NCBI GenBank assembly: GCA_016125035.1
Contig: WGMN01000008.1
Span: 39,750-103,749, forward strand
DNA from: Pseudomonadota bacterium
GTDB taxonomy: Bacteria; Pseudomonadota; Alphaproteobacteria; UBA2136; UBA6156
Reading direction: 5' to 3'
DNA: 64,000 nt
The position numbers and the translations under genes are program-made. The notes under the pieces are model-generated. The model was not told the DNA's origin. It ran no database searches and saw only the letters and a program-made list of their open reading frames with translations. Of the stretch, positions 1 to 9,904 are shown one piece after another (within the stretch, counting starts at the first letter, position 1; each line of letters starts with the position of its first letter).

Positions 1-539
<539 letters not shown>

Positions 540-550
540 TTACCACAAAC

Positions 551-576
551 AACAAGGGCTCCGAAGAGCCCTTGTT
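551..576 (-). terminator. Hairpin between rpmA and obgE
   Basis: A perfect 11-bp stem, AACAAGGGCTC against GAGCCCTTGTT, with a 4-nt loop. On the minus strand it is followed by a T-rich GTTTGTGG. It lies after the rpmA stop and about 50 bp before obgE, so it is a likely terminator or attenuator for rplU-rpmA transcripts. Confidence 0.75.
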
Positions 577-612
577 GAATTCGCCTCCTCCCCGAGGGAA
601 CAGCTGTATGCC

Positions 613-867
613 TTACTGCGGCAAAACATTCACAAACCGGCGGTTCTTGTAGCCGGTTGAAAAATTCACCACCCCGTCGATCAGCGAGAACAACGTGTGA
701 TCGCGGCCCATGCCCACGTTGGCGCCCGGGTGATACTCGGTGCCACGCTGGCGGATGATGATGTTGCCGGCGATGGCCTGTTGGCCGCCGTACAGCTTCA
801 CACCCAACCGGCGGCCGGCGCTGTCGCGTCCGTTACGGCTGGAACCACCTGCTTTTTTGTGTGCCAT
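613..867 (-). CDS. rpmA: 50S ribosomal protein L27
   Basis: 84 residues beginning [16 protein letters not shown], the signature N-terminus of bacterial L27, which reaches towards the peptidyl-transferase centre. GVKLYGGQ and [10 protein letters not shown] are also diagnostic. There is no N-terminal extension of the cleaved Firmicutes type. It lies 26 bp downstream of rplU in the same operon. The length is normal for the family. Confidence 0.98.
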   Translation of the reverse strand: MAHKKAGGSSRNGRDSAGRRLGVKLYGGQQAIAGNIIIRQRGTEYHPGANVGMGRDHTLFSLIDGVVNFSTGYKNRRFVNVLPQ

Positions 868-893
868 GGTCTACGCTTTCCTTAAATATTCAA

Positions 894-1211
894 TTATTTC
901 GCGGCTTCGATGCCGGTGATCTTAATCACCGTCATCGGCTGGCGGTGGCCCATCTTGCGGCGGCTGTTCTGGCGCCGACGCTTCTTAAAGGAGATGATCT
1001 TCGGCCCCTTGAACTGGTCCACCACCTCGGCGGTCACCTTGGCGCCCTTCAACAGCGGGCTGCCCACGGAAATCTTCTCACCGTCGGCCAGCAACAGCAC
1101 CTGCTCCAGGCTCACCTTGCTACCCTTGTCACCGCTTTGTTTTTCAACGGTAATTTGGTCGCCCTTGGCCACCTTCAGCTGCTTGCCGCCGCACATTACA
1201 ATCGCGTACAT
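894..1211 (-). CDS. rplU: 50S ribosomal protein L21
   Basis: 105 residues, MYAIVMCGGKQLKVAKGD at the N-terminus and a basic KKRRRQNSRRKMGHRQ segment that contacts 23S rRNA. L21 is an early-assembling large-subunit protein. It is the first gene of rplU-rpmA, with GAGGA a few bases before the ATG. The 180 bp upstream, up to the divergent gene at 1391, should hold the promoter, but no convincing -35/-10 pair was seen. Confidence 0.98.
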   Translation of the reverse strand: MYAIVMCGGKQLKVAKGDQITVEKQSGDKGSKVSLEQVLLLADGEKISVGSPLLKGAKVTAEVVDQFKGPKIISFKKRRRQNSRRKMGHRQPMTVIKITGIEAAK

Positions 1212-1390
1212 GGCCGTTAATCCTCAATTCAATCGTTTCGCCCCACAACGGGGGCCACTGCGGCCTTCTAAACACGCCTGCCCTTTCTGTCAACACCTTT
1301 CACCCCTTTTTTCTCCCTGTCAGCCACGGGTCAGCCTATACTTCCGGGGCCCTCTATAAAGAATCAAGGGAAGGAGGTCGCGCCCACGCC

Positions 1391-1723
1391 ATGATATTCA
1401 AACTCATCAATTACACCGTGATGGGTATCGCCGTATTCTACGCGGCTGAAGGCGTTGGCCTGATCGAAAAAGGTAAATATTTTCCAACACTTCCCCGGCT
1501 CGAGTCCTCCGCCTCCGACCCTATGGCCTGGCTCGGGGCCGCCCAATGGGGCTTTTCGCAGTTGGGCACCCTGGCTTCCAGCCGCGGCGCCGATTTCAGT
1601 ACCGGCTCCGTCGCGGGCATCACCGGCAAAGGCTTCAATTCCAGCACCTTGCAAAGCTATGCCGAGCGCCTCTCCGCCCAGCGCGGCAACACCGCCCGCC
1701 TTCTCTCCGCTTACTATAAATAA
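1391..1723 (+). CDS. Unknown small protein with N-terminal membrane segment
   Basis: 110 residues; not recognised. An ideal ribosome-binding site, AAGGAGGT at 1371-1378, precedes the ATG, and TATAAA at 1355-1360 could be a -10 box, so expression is likely. Residues about 5-25 are hydrophobic (one membrane helix or an uncleaved signal). The rest is polar and rich in Ser, Gly and Ala, ending RLLSAYYK. It is transcribed divergently from rplU and converges on the GT2 gene, with 13 bp between their stops. No function is proposed. Confidence 0.7.
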   Translation: MIFKLINYTVMGIAVFYAAEGVGLIEKGKYFPTLPRLESSASDPMAWLGAAQWGFSQLGTLASSRGADFSTGSVAGITGKGFNSSTLQSYAERLSAQRGNTARLLSAYYK

Positions 1724-1736
1724 ACCAATAACTTAA

Positions 1737-2672
1737 TTAGTTGCGCACGGCGTATTGCTTACGCCCGGCAGGCTCATGGTAAATGCGCACCAGCAGCTCG
1801 GCCAGCACCCCCATGCCCAGCAGCTGCACACCCATTAAAATCAGCATTACCGCCAGCATCAGCAACGGCCTGCCGCCAATATTATCCCCAAACAGTTTCA
1901 ACACCACCAGGTAGGCGGCAAACAGCCCACCCGGCACCAGGCACACCAACCCGGCATAGCCAAAAAAATGCAGCGGCCGGTGCAAAAACTTCTGGAAGAA
2001 ATACAACTGGATAATATCCAGCATCACACGCACGGTCTTATCAATGCCGTACTTGCTGCTGCCAAATTGGCGCGCATGGTGGCGCACTTCCATCTCTTCC
2101 ACCTTGGCACCGTACTGCGCCGCCACCACGGGAATAAACCGGTGCAACTCACCGTAAATCTTCAATTCACTCAACATATCGGCACGGTAGGCCTTCAGGC
2201 TGCACCCCAGGTCGTGCAGCTTCAGGCCCGAGAGCTTGGCGATCAACCTGTTGGCCACCCTGCTGGGGAAGTTGCTGGTCACCGCATTGTCCTTGCGGTT
2301 CTTGCGCCAGCCAGAAACAATATCCGCCCCGGTCTCCTCCATGCGCGCAATCAACGCCGGAATATCCTGCGGGTCGTTCTGCAAATCGCCATCCATGGTC
2401 ACCACAATGGCGCCCTGGGCGGTGTCAAACCCTGCCTGCATGGCGGTGGCCTGGCCGTAGTTGCGGCGCAACGCCACCACGCGCAGTTCCTTGTACTTTT
2501 TGGCCAATTTGGCCAGCACCTGCGGGGTGGCATCGCGGCTGCCGTCATCCACCACCACCATTTCCCAACTCTTGCCGCTGGCGCGCATCACTTCGGCCAC
2601 CTTTTCCACCAGCAGCGGCACGCTTTCTTCCTCGTTAAACAGCGGCACCACCACGCTCACATCCAAGCTCAT
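1737..2672 (-). CDS. GT2 family polyprenyl-phosphate glycosyltransferase (DPM synthase/ArnC-like)
   Basis: 311 residues. The N-terminal GT-A domain has VVVPLFNEEESVPLL, VVVDDGSRDATP and the DGDLQNDPQD metal/donor site. The C-terminus has two membrane helices (about residues 230-255 and 270-300), the layout of dolichyl- or undecaprenyl-phosphate sugar synthases such as GtrB and ArnC. It probably transfers a nucleotide-activated sugar to undecaprenyl phosphate on the cytoplasmic face. It is last in an operon after a GT39 enzyme, which could use the lipid-linked sugar. The exact sugar is unknown. Confidence 0.85.
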   Translation of the reverse strand: MSLDVSVVVPLFNEEESVPLLVEKVAEVMRASGKSWEMVVVDDGSRDATPQVLAKLAKKYKELRVVALRRNYGQATAMQAGFDTAQGAIVVTMDGDLQNDPQDIPALIARMEETGADIVSGWRKNRKDNAVTSNFPSRVANRLIAKLSGLKLHDLGCSLKAYRADMLSELKIYGELHRFIPVVAAQYGAKVEEMEVRHHARQFGSSKYGIDKTVRVMLDIIQLYFFQKFLHRPLHFFGYAGLVCLVPGGLFAAYLVVLKLFGDNIGGRPLLMLAVMLILMGVQLLGMGVLAELLVRIYHEPAGRKQYAVRN

Positions 2673-2722
2673 CTAAAAATCCCTTATGTTGCCAAAACTT
2701 ATGCCGCCAACCGCCACCGCTG

Positions 2723-4528
2723 TCAACGCACCGGCACATTCACCGCATCGGCCTGCCCCACCATCAGCAGGCAGTACCCACCATCGCAGTCTTCTGCCAA
2801 AATCACCCCCCGCGCCGCCGCCAGCTCGCTGCGTATCCCGGCCACTTCCGTCACTTTGGTCAGCACCAGCACATCCACGCCGCCATGCAGATAATCCGGC
2901 AGCTGCAAAGGCTTTTCCAGCTTCACGAACGGCCGTTCATCAATGTACAGCACGCTGGGCTTGTGCACCCCAAGGTGGATCACCGGCACCGCCCGCGGAT
3001 ACCCCTCAATCTTCAGCGCCAGCCGCGCCAGCGGCGCCTGGCTATAGGCCCACACCACCGGCACCACGCCCCACACGATCACTCCCAGACATAGCGCCCA
3101 CACACCCGCCAGCGCGGGTAACGCGCCGCGCACATTGTTAAGCGTGGCCACCAGCAGCGGCACGGCCAGCAACAACAATACCCCCGCCAGCGGCACGGCA
3201 TGGCCCAGCATCACCGGCTGCTGCAATACGGCAAAGGCCAGCGCATCTTTGGGCGGCCATTTAAAGTCCAGCGCTACCTGCAACCACCCCAGCCAACCGT
3301 GCAAAGTGGTGCCGCGCAGCCCCTCCAACAGGGGGTTGGCCACCAGCGCCAACCCGGCCATCAACAGGCCTATAAGCGCCGCCATGCCCACCAGCCAGCC
3401 GGGCATGCGTCCGCGCGGCACACGCGTCAGCCACCACCCCACCAGCACCGCCAACGCCGGGTAGGCGGGCACAATGTAATGGGCCAGCTTGGTCTGGCTA
3501 AGGCTGAAGAACACCACATAAAACACCGCCCATATCGCACACAACGGCGGCAACGCGCGCACCACATCCTTGCCACCCAGGTTGCGCCACCAGTTGCGCA
3601 AACCATCGCGCAAGGCCACCGGCACCACACTCACCCAGGGGAAGAACCCCAGCGCCAACACCAGCACGTAGTAAAAATAGCTGTTGCTCTGGGTGTTACT
3701 CAATCCTCCGGCATAGCGCCCCACGTTCTGCACCACAAAAAATTCATAAAAGAACGCCCCCCCATGCGCGCGCACCAAAAGCAACGCCCATGGCACCACA
3801 ATCGCCGCTGCCACCAGCATGCTTTCCGCCACGGCAAAGGCCTTCCACACCTCGCGCTTTTCGCGCCGCGCCGCCAGCACCAGCAGCGCCACCACGGCGG
3901 CGGGCACCCACGCCACCGGCCCCTTGGCCAAAAAGCCCAACGCCGCCAACGCGCCGGTCATCCACCCGCGCCACCACGGCAACTTGCGCTTGCCACGCAC
4001 TCCTTTGGGCGCAAACAACAGGTAGATCAGCCACAAAACCAACGCCAGACTAAAAAAGTTAAGCACTCCATCCGCGGTGGCCGCGCGCCCCTCCACCAAA
4101 AAGCTCAGGTTCAGCGCCAACGCGGCGCTGGCCGCCAATGCCCACATCCTGTCGCCGGTCATGCGCCACAGCCATAAACCCAGCAGCAGCACGCACCCCA
4201 ACGCGGCAAGCGCACTGGGCAGCCGTGCGGCATAAAGCGAGCCCTCGCCAAGCCACGCCATCGCCGCATCCTGCAACCAGTAAATCAGCGGCGGCTTGTG
4301 GTAACGCGGCTCACCATTGTAGGTGGGCATCGCCAGGGCCGAGATCCCCTCGCTATGGTGCGCCCGCATCTCAATGGTGGCCTGGGTGAATATCGCCTCA
4401 TCCACGTCAAACAAACCATAACGGTCGTGCCCGGCCAGGTATATCCAGCCGCACAGCAGCGCCAAACCCACCGCCAGCAGCAAGCTTCTGCGCTGCACCT
4501 CACCCAACTCGCGCCACCAACCGGTCAT
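2723..4528 (-). CDS. GT39 family lipid-linked sugar transferase (ArnT/PMT-like)
   Basis: 601 residues with about 11-12 membrane helices. The first extracytoplasmic loop has DVDEAIFTQATIEMRAHH, with the acidic catalytic pair of the GT39/ArnT family, followed by YHKPPLIYWLQ. Such enzymes move a sugar from a polyprenyl-phosphate carrier to lipid A, protein or glycan on the periplasmic side. It overlaps the upstream PAP2 gene by 4 bp (4525-4528), so the two are translationally coupled. The GT2 gene follows 50 bp later and probably makes its donor. Lipid A is a reasonable acceptor but is not shown. Confidence 0.85.
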   Translation of the reverse strand: MTGWWRELGEVQRRSLLLAVGLALLCGWIYLAGHDRYGLFDVDEAIFTQATIEMRAHHSEGISALAMPTYNGEPRYHKPPLIYWLQDAAMAWLGEGSLYAARLPSALAALGCVLLLGLWLWRMTGDRMWALAASAALALNLSFLVEGRAATADGVLNFFSLALVLWLIYLLFAPKGVRGKRKLPWWRGWMTGALAALGFLAKGPVAWVPAAVVALLVLAARREKREVWKAFAVAESMLVAAAIVVPWALLLVRAHGGAFFYEFFVVQNVGRYAGGLSNTQSNSYFYYVLVLALGFFPWVSVVPVALRDGLRNWWRNLGGKDVVRALPPLCAIWAVFYVVFFSLSQTKLAHYIVPAYPALAVLVGWWLTRVPRGRMPGWLVGMAALIGLLMAGLALVANPLLEGLRGTTLHGWLGWLQVALDFKWPPKDALAFAVLQQPVMLGHAVPLAGVLLLLAVPLLVATLNNVRGALPALAGVWALCLGVIVWGVVPVVWAYSQAPLARLALKIEGYPRAVPVIHLGVHKPSVLYIDERPFVKLEKPLQLPDYLHGGVDVLVLTKVTEVAGIRSELAAARGVILAEDCDGGYCLLMVGQADAVNVPVR

Positions 4529-5304
4529 GCCTTCACCTTTTTCCCATAAGTCTGTTTCTCAAGGCCCATGGCTTGCCACAAAGCCAGGGCCACGGCGGCA
4601 CCCAGGCCAGCCCCAGCCACCACATCACCTAAATAATGCGGCGTCACCGATAAAAACCTGCTCACGCTCAACACCACCGCAGCGCTCCACAACACCCAAC
4701 GCCAGCGCGGAAAAGCCAACCCCAACCACACCGCCAATACCCACACACTGGCGCTGTGGCCACTGGGCATGCTCCACCAACTTGCATGCATGCCAAAGGG
4801 GTGGGCGGTGTAGGGGTCGGCACCGTTAAACAAAATCTCTTTGGGCCGCGGCCGCCCGATAATAACTTTAAGCACAATCTGCGCCAAACCTGTCAACGCC
4901 AGGGCGGGTATCGCCGCCAACACCATCCGCGGCCCGCGCTTCACGCCCTGCCAGCGCAAAGCCCAACGCCACTTGCCGCGCAACCATAACAACACCTGCT
5001 CACCAATGCCCACCAGCACGCGCGCCACAAACGCCACGGCGGGCTCGCGGCTTTTGCCGCGCCCCATGCAAGCCCACCCCAGGCCACCCAGCACACAGGC
5101 CCACAACAACGTGCGGCCCAGCGCCAGCCACCCCAGCACGCGCATCACACCGTTAAAATGTTGATTGTAATCAAGCCACAAACGCTGCTGCAAGGCCACA
5201 TCCAGGCCACTTCCCCACAACGCAAAACCCACCACCAGCCCTCCGGCCAGCACACTTAACGGAAGCACAAACCCACGCAAATCCATACTCCTGCTTATAC
5301 CCAT
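4525..5304 (-). CDS. PAP2 family membrane phosphatase
   Basis: 259 residues, multi-pass. All three phosphatase motifs are present: KVIIGRPRP, the PSGHSAS core in SMPSGHSASVW, and SRFLSVTPHYLGD. Family members dephosphorylate undecaprenyl pyrophosphate, phosphatidyl-glycerophosphate or lipid A 1-phosphate. As first gene of an operon with two lipid-linked glycosyltransferases, it may recycle the polyprenyl carrier or trim lipid A. The start at 5304 has only a weak GAAGAA upstream; a second ATG at 5286 has AGGAG only 1 nt away, so the start is uncertain by six codons. Confidence 0.88.
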   Translation of the reverse strand: MGISRSMDLRGFVLPLSVLAGGLVVGFALWGSGLDVALQQRLWLDYNQHFNGVMRVLGWLALGRTLLWACVLGGLGWACMGRGKSREPAVAFVARVLVGIGEQVLLWLRGKWRWALRWQGVKRGPRMVLAAIPALALTGLAQIVLKVIIGRPRPKEILFNGADPYTAHPFGMHASWWSMPSGHSASVWVLAVWLGLAFPRWRWVLWSAAVVLSVSRFLSVTPHYLGDVVAGAGLGAAVALALWQAMGLEKQTYGKKVKA

Positions 5305-5330
5305 TTCTTCGCGCGCGGGCCACCTCCATC

Positions 5331-5351
5331 TAACTTCTAACTTCTAACTTC
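5331..5351. repeat. Heptamer tandem array TAACTTC x3
   Basis: Three exact copies of the 7-bp unit TAACTTC in the 86-bp gap between the divergent PAP2 and msbA genes. The array is AT-rich against a GC-rich background. It sits about 40 bp before the msbA start, where promoter elements would be expected; TATAAC at 5365-5370 is a possible msbA -10 box. It belongs to the window-wide family of short tandem arrays. Confidence 0.9.
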
Positions 5352-5390
5352 TTCGCCACAATGCTATAACCCCTGCCTGAAAACCACACC

Positions 5391-7148
5391 ATGAGCACAC
5401 CCACCTCCCTCAACGCCACCTGGCCCATGCTCCAGCGCATCGCGCGGCACTACCTGTGGGCCCATAAGAAGGACCTCACCTGGGCGGGCATGGCCATGCT
5501 CATCATCGCCGCCGCACTGGCCATGCAGGCGCGGCTCATCCAGCCGCTTTTCGACAACGGCCTCATCCAGGGCAAGATCGGCGTTATCAACACGGTCATT
5601 TTCGTCATCGTGGCACTCACCGTCATCCGCGGCGTGGCCAGCTACTACCAGCTTTACTTCATGGAGGCGGTGGGCCAGCGCATCATCGCCCAACTGCAAG
5701 AGCAAATGTACGCCCGCACCCTCGCGCAATCCCTGGGCTTCTTCGCGGTGCACCCCAGCGGCACGCTGACCAGCCGCTTTATATCAGACCTGCAACGCCT
5801 CAAATACGCCGTCACGCAAATCTTCAATTCCGGCCTGCGCGATTTCGGCACCGTGCTCGGCCTGTTCACCAACATGCTGGTGCAAGACGCACGGCTCACC
5901 CTCTTCACCCTGCTCATCGTGCCGGCCACCATCGTGCCCATCCGCCGCTTCGGCCGCCTCACCCGCAAATACTCGCGGGTCAACCAGGAAAGCACCGCCC
6001 GCCTCGCCCACCACCTCAGCCAAACGCTGCAACACATCCGCCAGGTGCAATCCTATGCACAGGAAGGCCACGAGCAACGCCGCATGCACGGCCGCATCAT
6101 GGAGGTGCTCACCTCCACCCTCAAAGCGGTAAGCATCCGCGCCATGTCCTCTCCGGTGGTAGAGCTCATCGGCACAGTGGCCATCGCCGGCATCATGCTC
6201 TATGCCGGGCAACGCATTGCCTCGGGCACGCTCACGCCGGGGGCCTTTGCCAGCTTCATGGCCAGCCTGGTCATGCTCTCACGCCCGCTCAAGGGCCTCA
6301 CCAACCTCAACAACAACCTGCAAGAGGGCCTGGCCGCCGCCCAACGCGCCTTCGAGCTCATCGACGCCCCCATCGACCTCACCGACGCCCCCCACGCCAA
6401 ACCGCTCACCATCAAATCCGCCGCCATCAACTTCAAGGGCGCCACCCTCACCTACCCAGACGGCACCGTGGCGCTCAAAAACCTCACCCTCTCCATTCCC
6501 GCCGGGCACACCGTGGCCATCGTCGGCCCTTCGGGCTCGGGCAAAACCTCGCTGCTCAACCTCATCCCACGCTTCTACCACCTCTCCGGCGGCAACCTCT
6601 CCGTGGGCGGGCATGATATCGAGTCCGTCACCCTCAAATCGCTGCGCCGCAACATCGCGCTGGTCACGCAAGACGTCGCCATTTTCGATGACACCATTGC
6701 CGCCAACATCGCCTACGGCAATCCCAAAGCCCCCTCCTCGCTTATCGAGAAAGCCGCCAAAGCCGCCTCGGCGCACGGCTTCATCACCAACCTGCCGCAG
6801 GGCTACGCCACCATGCTGGGCGAGAACGGCCTCAAGCTCTCCGGCGGCCAGCGCCAACGCCTGGCCATCGCCCGCGCCATTTTGAAGGACGCCCCCATCC
6901 TGCTGCTCGACGAAGCCACCGCCTCGCTGGACACCGCCAGCGAGAAAGAGGTGCAAAAAGCGCTGGAAACCCTCAGCCAAAACCGCACCACGCTCATCGT
7001 CGCCCACCGCCTGTCCACCATCACCCACGCCCACACCATCGTGGTGCTGGCCGAGGGCGAAATCGCCGAAAAAGGCACCCACGCCCAACTGCTCAAAAAG
7101 AAGGGCCTCTACCACAAACTCTGGTCCATGCAGGCCCAGACGGAATAG
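5391..7148 (+). CDS. msbA: MsbA-like lipid A/ABC exporter, fused permease-ATPase
   Basis: 585 residues, a half-transporter. Residues about 20-330 form the six-helix ABC exporter domain. The C-terminal ATPase has Walker A GPSGSGKTS, signature LSGGQRQRLAIARA, Walker B ILLLDEATASLD and an H-loop histidine in VAHRLST. It is likely the lipid A-core flippase of the inner membrane, since the next genes on this strand include an acyltransferase, waaA and lpxK. The family also contains multidrug exporters, so substrate assignment rests on context. Confidence 0.88.
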   Translation: MSTPTSLNATWPMLQRIARHYLWAHKKDLTWAGMAMLIIAAALAMQARLIQPLFDNGLIQGKIGVINTVIFVIVALTVIRGVASYYQLYFMEAVGQRIIAQLQEQMYARTLAQSLGFFAVHPSGTLTSRFISDLQRLKYAVTQIFNSGLRDFGTVLGLFTNMLVQDARLTLFTLLIVPATIVPIRRFGRLTRKYSRVNQESTARLAHHLSQTLQHIRQVQSYAQEGHEQRRMHGRIMEVLTSTLKAVSIRAMSSPVVELIGTVAIAGIMLYAGQRIASGTLTPGAFASFMASLVMLSRPLKGLTNLNNNLQEGLAAAQRAFELIDAPIDLTDAPHAKPLTIKSAAINFKGATLTYPDGTVALKNLTLSIPAGHTVAIVGPSGSGKTSLLNLIPRFYHLSGGNLSVGGHDIESVTLKSLRRNIALVTQDVAIFDDTIAANIAYGNPKAPSSLIEKAAKAASAHGFITNLPQGYATMLGENGLKLSGGQRQRLAIARAILKDAPILLLDEATASLDTASEKEVQKALETLSQNRTTLIVAHRLSTITHAHTIVVLAEGEIAEKGTHAQLLKKKGLYHKLWSMQAQTE

Positions 7149-7266
7149 CCACTGTTGCAAACCCCCCTCACCCCACCCGCCATCCTTCCCAAACCCATTG
7201 CCTAACAAAATCAACAGCGTAAAATCCCCGCCAACCTTCACAACCCAATAAAAAGGACTCTCCCCC

Positions 7267-7875
7267 ATGGCTCCCAAGAAAAAAGCCGTCCGCCGCCCCG
7301 CTAAGGCCAAGGCCCCCGCGCGCGCTGCCGCCAAACCCGCGCCCAAAGCCGCCATCAAACCTGTCGCCAAGCCCATGCCCAAAGCCAGCAAGCCTGCCAT
7401 GCCCATGGGCATGTCCTGCTGCACGCCCGACCATACGGAATTCTGCGCCACCGCGCCTTGCGGCTGCCCGCTGTTTGGCATTATGTCCACCAAGGCCTTC
7501 TGGGCGTCCACGGTGCTGGCCTTCGTGGTCGTTTTTGTGTTCGACCTCTGGGCCCGCGCCCTGCTGATGGGCGGCCTGCCCCCCAAACCGCTGATGCTCC
7601 TCGACATGGTCGTCGTCGGCCAACTGGTGCTGGCCATGCTCTACACCGCGCTCATCCTGCTCATGGGCCGCACTGCCAGCTGGTGGGGCGGTTTCATCAC
7701 CGGCGCGCTCGCCGCCGCGCCTTCGGTGGTTCCCTTCCTGTTCTACCCGCACCTGGGCATCGCCATCCCCATGATGATGCTGCTCACCCCCGTGCTGCTC
7801 ACCCTGGCCAAGGGTGGCCTGGTGGGCCTGGCGGTCACCGCCGTCACCCGCTGCAAGGGCTGCCGCGGCAAGTAA
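7267..7875 (+). CDS. Unknown membrane protein with Lys/Ala/Pro-rich tail and cysteine cluster
   Basis: 202 residues; not recognised. Residues 1-45 are a Lys/Ala/Pro repeat resembling histone H1-like tails. A cysteine cluster follows (Cys 51, 52, 60, 65, 67), then about four membrane helices from residue 75 onward, ending with CKGC. The cysteines could bind a metal or form disulfides; this is inference. The gene is between msbA and the DUF374 acyltransferase, with its own terminator at 7889-7917. Confidence 0.75.
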   Translation: MAPKKKAVRRPAKAKAPARAAAKPAPKAAIKPVAKPMPKASKPAMPMGMSCCTPDHTEFCATAPCGCPLFGIMSTKAFWASTVLAFVVVFVFDLWARALLMGGLPPKPLMLLDMVVVGQLVLAMLYTALILLMGRTASWWGGFITGALAAAPSVVPFLFYPHLGIAIPMMMLLTPVLLTLAKGGLVGLAVTAVTRCKGCRGK

Positions 7876-7888
7876 CGTGGCGCCCGCC

Positions 7889-7917
7889 AAAAAGCCCCGC
7901 CTGTGGTGGGGCTTTTT
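7889..7917 (+). terminator. Intrinsic terminator
   Basis: AAAAAGCCCC pairs exactly with GGGGCTTTTT around a 9-nt loop. The right arm ends in five T. It lies 13 bp after the stop at 7875. The A-run on the left makes it potentially bidirectional. Confidence 0.9.
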
Positions 7918-7943
7918 GCTGCACTGTGCTACATTCCCCTCCC

Positions 7944-8597
7944 ATGAAGCGCGCCCTCCGCCACCCCGCCACCCAGCGCCTGCTGGTGCATCTGCTCACC
8001 TTTTATGGCCGGCTGGTGCTGGCCACCTGCCGCACGCGCCTGGCCACCCCCTTGCCGCCGCAGCTCACCACCGCCCCGGCCCTGCTGGCCCTCTGGCACC
8101 AGCACATCGTCGCCGTGCCACCGCTCACCCGTCCTTCCGGGCGCCCGCTGCTGGTGATGATGTCCCCCAGCCGCGACGGCCGCCTGATGCGCGCGATCGC
8201 CGCCAACTTCGGCATCGGCGCGGTGGCGGGCAGCTCGCACCGCGGCGGCTTTACGGCGGTGCGCCAGCTTATCCGCGCCACGCGCCCGGCGCGCGGGCAA
8301 ACCGCGCCGCACCTGCTCATCACGCCGGATGGCCCGCGCGGCCCCGCGCGCAAGGCCAAACCCGGCGCCACGGAAATTGCCCGCCTCACCAACCTGCCGC
8401 TCATTCCCATGGGGGCCTGGGCACGCCCGGCGTTCACCATCAATTCGTGGGATAGCTTCCGCCTGCCGCTGCCCTTTGCCACCATCACCGTGGCTTACGG
8501 GGCGCCGATGCAACACCCCACGCCGCAACAACTCACCAAAGCGCTCAATGCGCTTACCGCAAAGGCACAAGCGGCCGCGGGCGCTTGCCAAGGCTAG
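7944..8597 (+). CDS. DUF374 / lysophospholipid acyltransferase-like protein
   Basis: 217 residues from the ATG at 7944. It shows the DUF374 pattern: LLALWHQHIVAVP, the SPSRDGRLMRAIA block, GSSHRGGFTAVRQL, TPDGPRGPARKAKPGATEIA and LPLIPMGAWA. These proteins are related to LpxL acyltransferases and are often encoded beside waaA in Alphaproteobacteria, so a role in acylating lipid A is likely. A longer frame continues upstream through the preceding gene, but the terminator at 7889-7917 and the composition argue for this start. Confidence 0.85.
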   Translation: MKRALRHPATQRLLVHLLTFYGRLVLATCRTRLATPLPPQLTTAPALLALWHQHIVAVPPLTRPSGRPLLVMMSPSRDGRLMRAIAANFGIGAVAGSSHRGGFTAVRQLIRATRPARGQTAPHLLITPDGPRGPARKAKPGATEIARLTNLPLIPMGAWARPAFTINSWDSFRLPLPFATITVAYGAPMQHPTPQQLTKALNALTAKAQAAAGACQG

Positions 8598-8621
8598 GCC
8601 GCGCTTCTACGTTACCCCACC

Positions 8622-9893
8622 ATGTCATTGCTTCTCTACCGCCTCATCAAAGCCGTCCTGTCGCCGGTCATCTTCCTGCTCATGGCCTGGCGCATCTTCC
8701 GCGGGCGGGAGGACCGGGAAAGTTTCTCCCAGCGCCTCGGCCAAGCCGATTACCCGCGCCCGTCGGGCAGCCTGGTGTGGCTGCACGGCGCCAGCGTGGG
8801 AGAGGTCGTCAGCCTGGTGCCCGTGCTGCGCGAGCTTCGCCGCCGCGCGCCGCACCTGGCGCTGCTGCTCACCACCGGCACCACCAACGGCCATAAAATG
8901 CTGGAGAGGCACGTGCCGCACCTCACTGGCACCGGCCCGGCGTTTATCCAGTACGTGCCGCTGGATACCAAATCCGCCACCACCAACTTCTTTAAACACT
9001 GGAAGCCCGACCTCAGTGTGTTCGTGGAAAGCGAGTTCTGGCCGGAGCTTCTCTCCAAGGCCCCGCGGCCGGTGCTGCTCAACGGCCGCGTCTCCAACCG
9101 CTCGTGGCCGCGCTACCGCCGCTGGGGCTGGTTCTTCCGCCCGTTCATCCGCCGTTTTGTGCTGGCGCTGGCACAAAGCAAGCGCGACGCCGAGCGCATC
9201 GGCGCGCTGGGCGCCCCCAAGGTGCAAATCGGCGGCAACCTCAAGTTCGACGCCGACCCTCTGCCGTTTGATCCCACCCAGCTGGAAAAGTTCCAGGCCG
9301 TGCTGGCCGGCCGCCCGGTGCTGGTGGCGGCCTCCACCCACCCGGGAGAGGAAGAGATCGTCGCCCAGCTGCACAACGCACTGAAGGCTTCGGTGCCCGA
9401 TCTCCTCACCGTCATCGTGCCCCGCCACCCGCACCGCGGCACCCAGGCGGCCAATGATGTCGGCCGCCACTGCAAGTCGGTCAAACGCCGCGGGCTGGGC
9501 GAAATGCCGGTGCTCGGCGGCCAGCGCCACACCGATATTTATATCGCCGATACGCTGGGCGAACTCGGCCTGTGGTACCGTCTCGCCACCGTTGCGCTCA
9601 TCGGCGGCAGCCTGGTCAAACACGGCGGCCACAACCCGCTGGAACCCTTAAAACTCGGCATCCCTACCGTCACCGGCCCGCACATGTTCAATTTCCAGGA
9701 TATGGTCCCCGCGCTCACCACCGCCGGGGTGCTCACCATCAGCCCCAACCTGGCCTCCCTCACGCAGGATATCCAGCGCCTGCTCACCAACCCGCACACG
9801 CTGGAGCAGCAAAAAGCCCTGATCCTCCAGCAAATGCCCAAACTCGGCGGCTCAGCCCACCTCGCCGCCTCCCACATCCTCAACTTGCTTTAG
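8622..9893 (+). CDS. waaA: 3-deoxy-D-manno-octulosonic acid (Kdo) transferase
   Basis: 423 residues, normal for WaaA. An N-terminal hydrophobic anchor precedes FRGREDRESFSQRLG; SLVWLHGASVGEVVS holds the conserved catalytic glutamate, and FVESEFWPELL, PVLLNGRVSNRSW and GGSLVKHGGHNPLEP are diagnostic GT30 motifs. It transfers Kdo from CMP-Kdo to lipid IVA at the inner membrane. It starts 24 bp after the acyltransferase gene and is likely cotranscribed with it. Confidence 0.96.
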   Translation: MSLLLYRLIKAVLSPVIFLLMAWRIFRGREDRESFSQRLGQADYPRPSGSLVWLHGASVGEVVSLVPVLRELRRRAPHLALLLTTGTTNGHKMLERHVPHLTGTGPAFIQYVPLDTKSATTNFFKHWKPDLSVFVESEFWPELLSKAPRPVLLNGRVSNRSWPRYRRWGWFFRPFIRRFVLALAQSKRDAERIGALGAPKVQIGGNLKFDADPLPFDPTQLEKFQAVLAGRPVLVAASTHPGEEEIVAQLHNALKASVPDLLTVIVPRHPHRGTQAANDVGRHCKSVKRRGLGEMPVLGGQRHTDIYIADTLGELGLWYRLATVALIGGSLVKHGGHNPLEPLKLGIPTVTGPHMFNFQDMVPALTTAGVLTISPNLASLTQDIQRLLTNPHTLEQQKALILQQMPKLGGSAHLAASHILNLL

Positions 9894-9904
9894 TTCCCCT
9901 CGCC

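Noticed and set aside
1724-1740. AT-rich AACCAATAACTTAATTAG between convergent genes as another heptamer array
   Set aside because: Fewer than two clear units; not distinguishable from chance.
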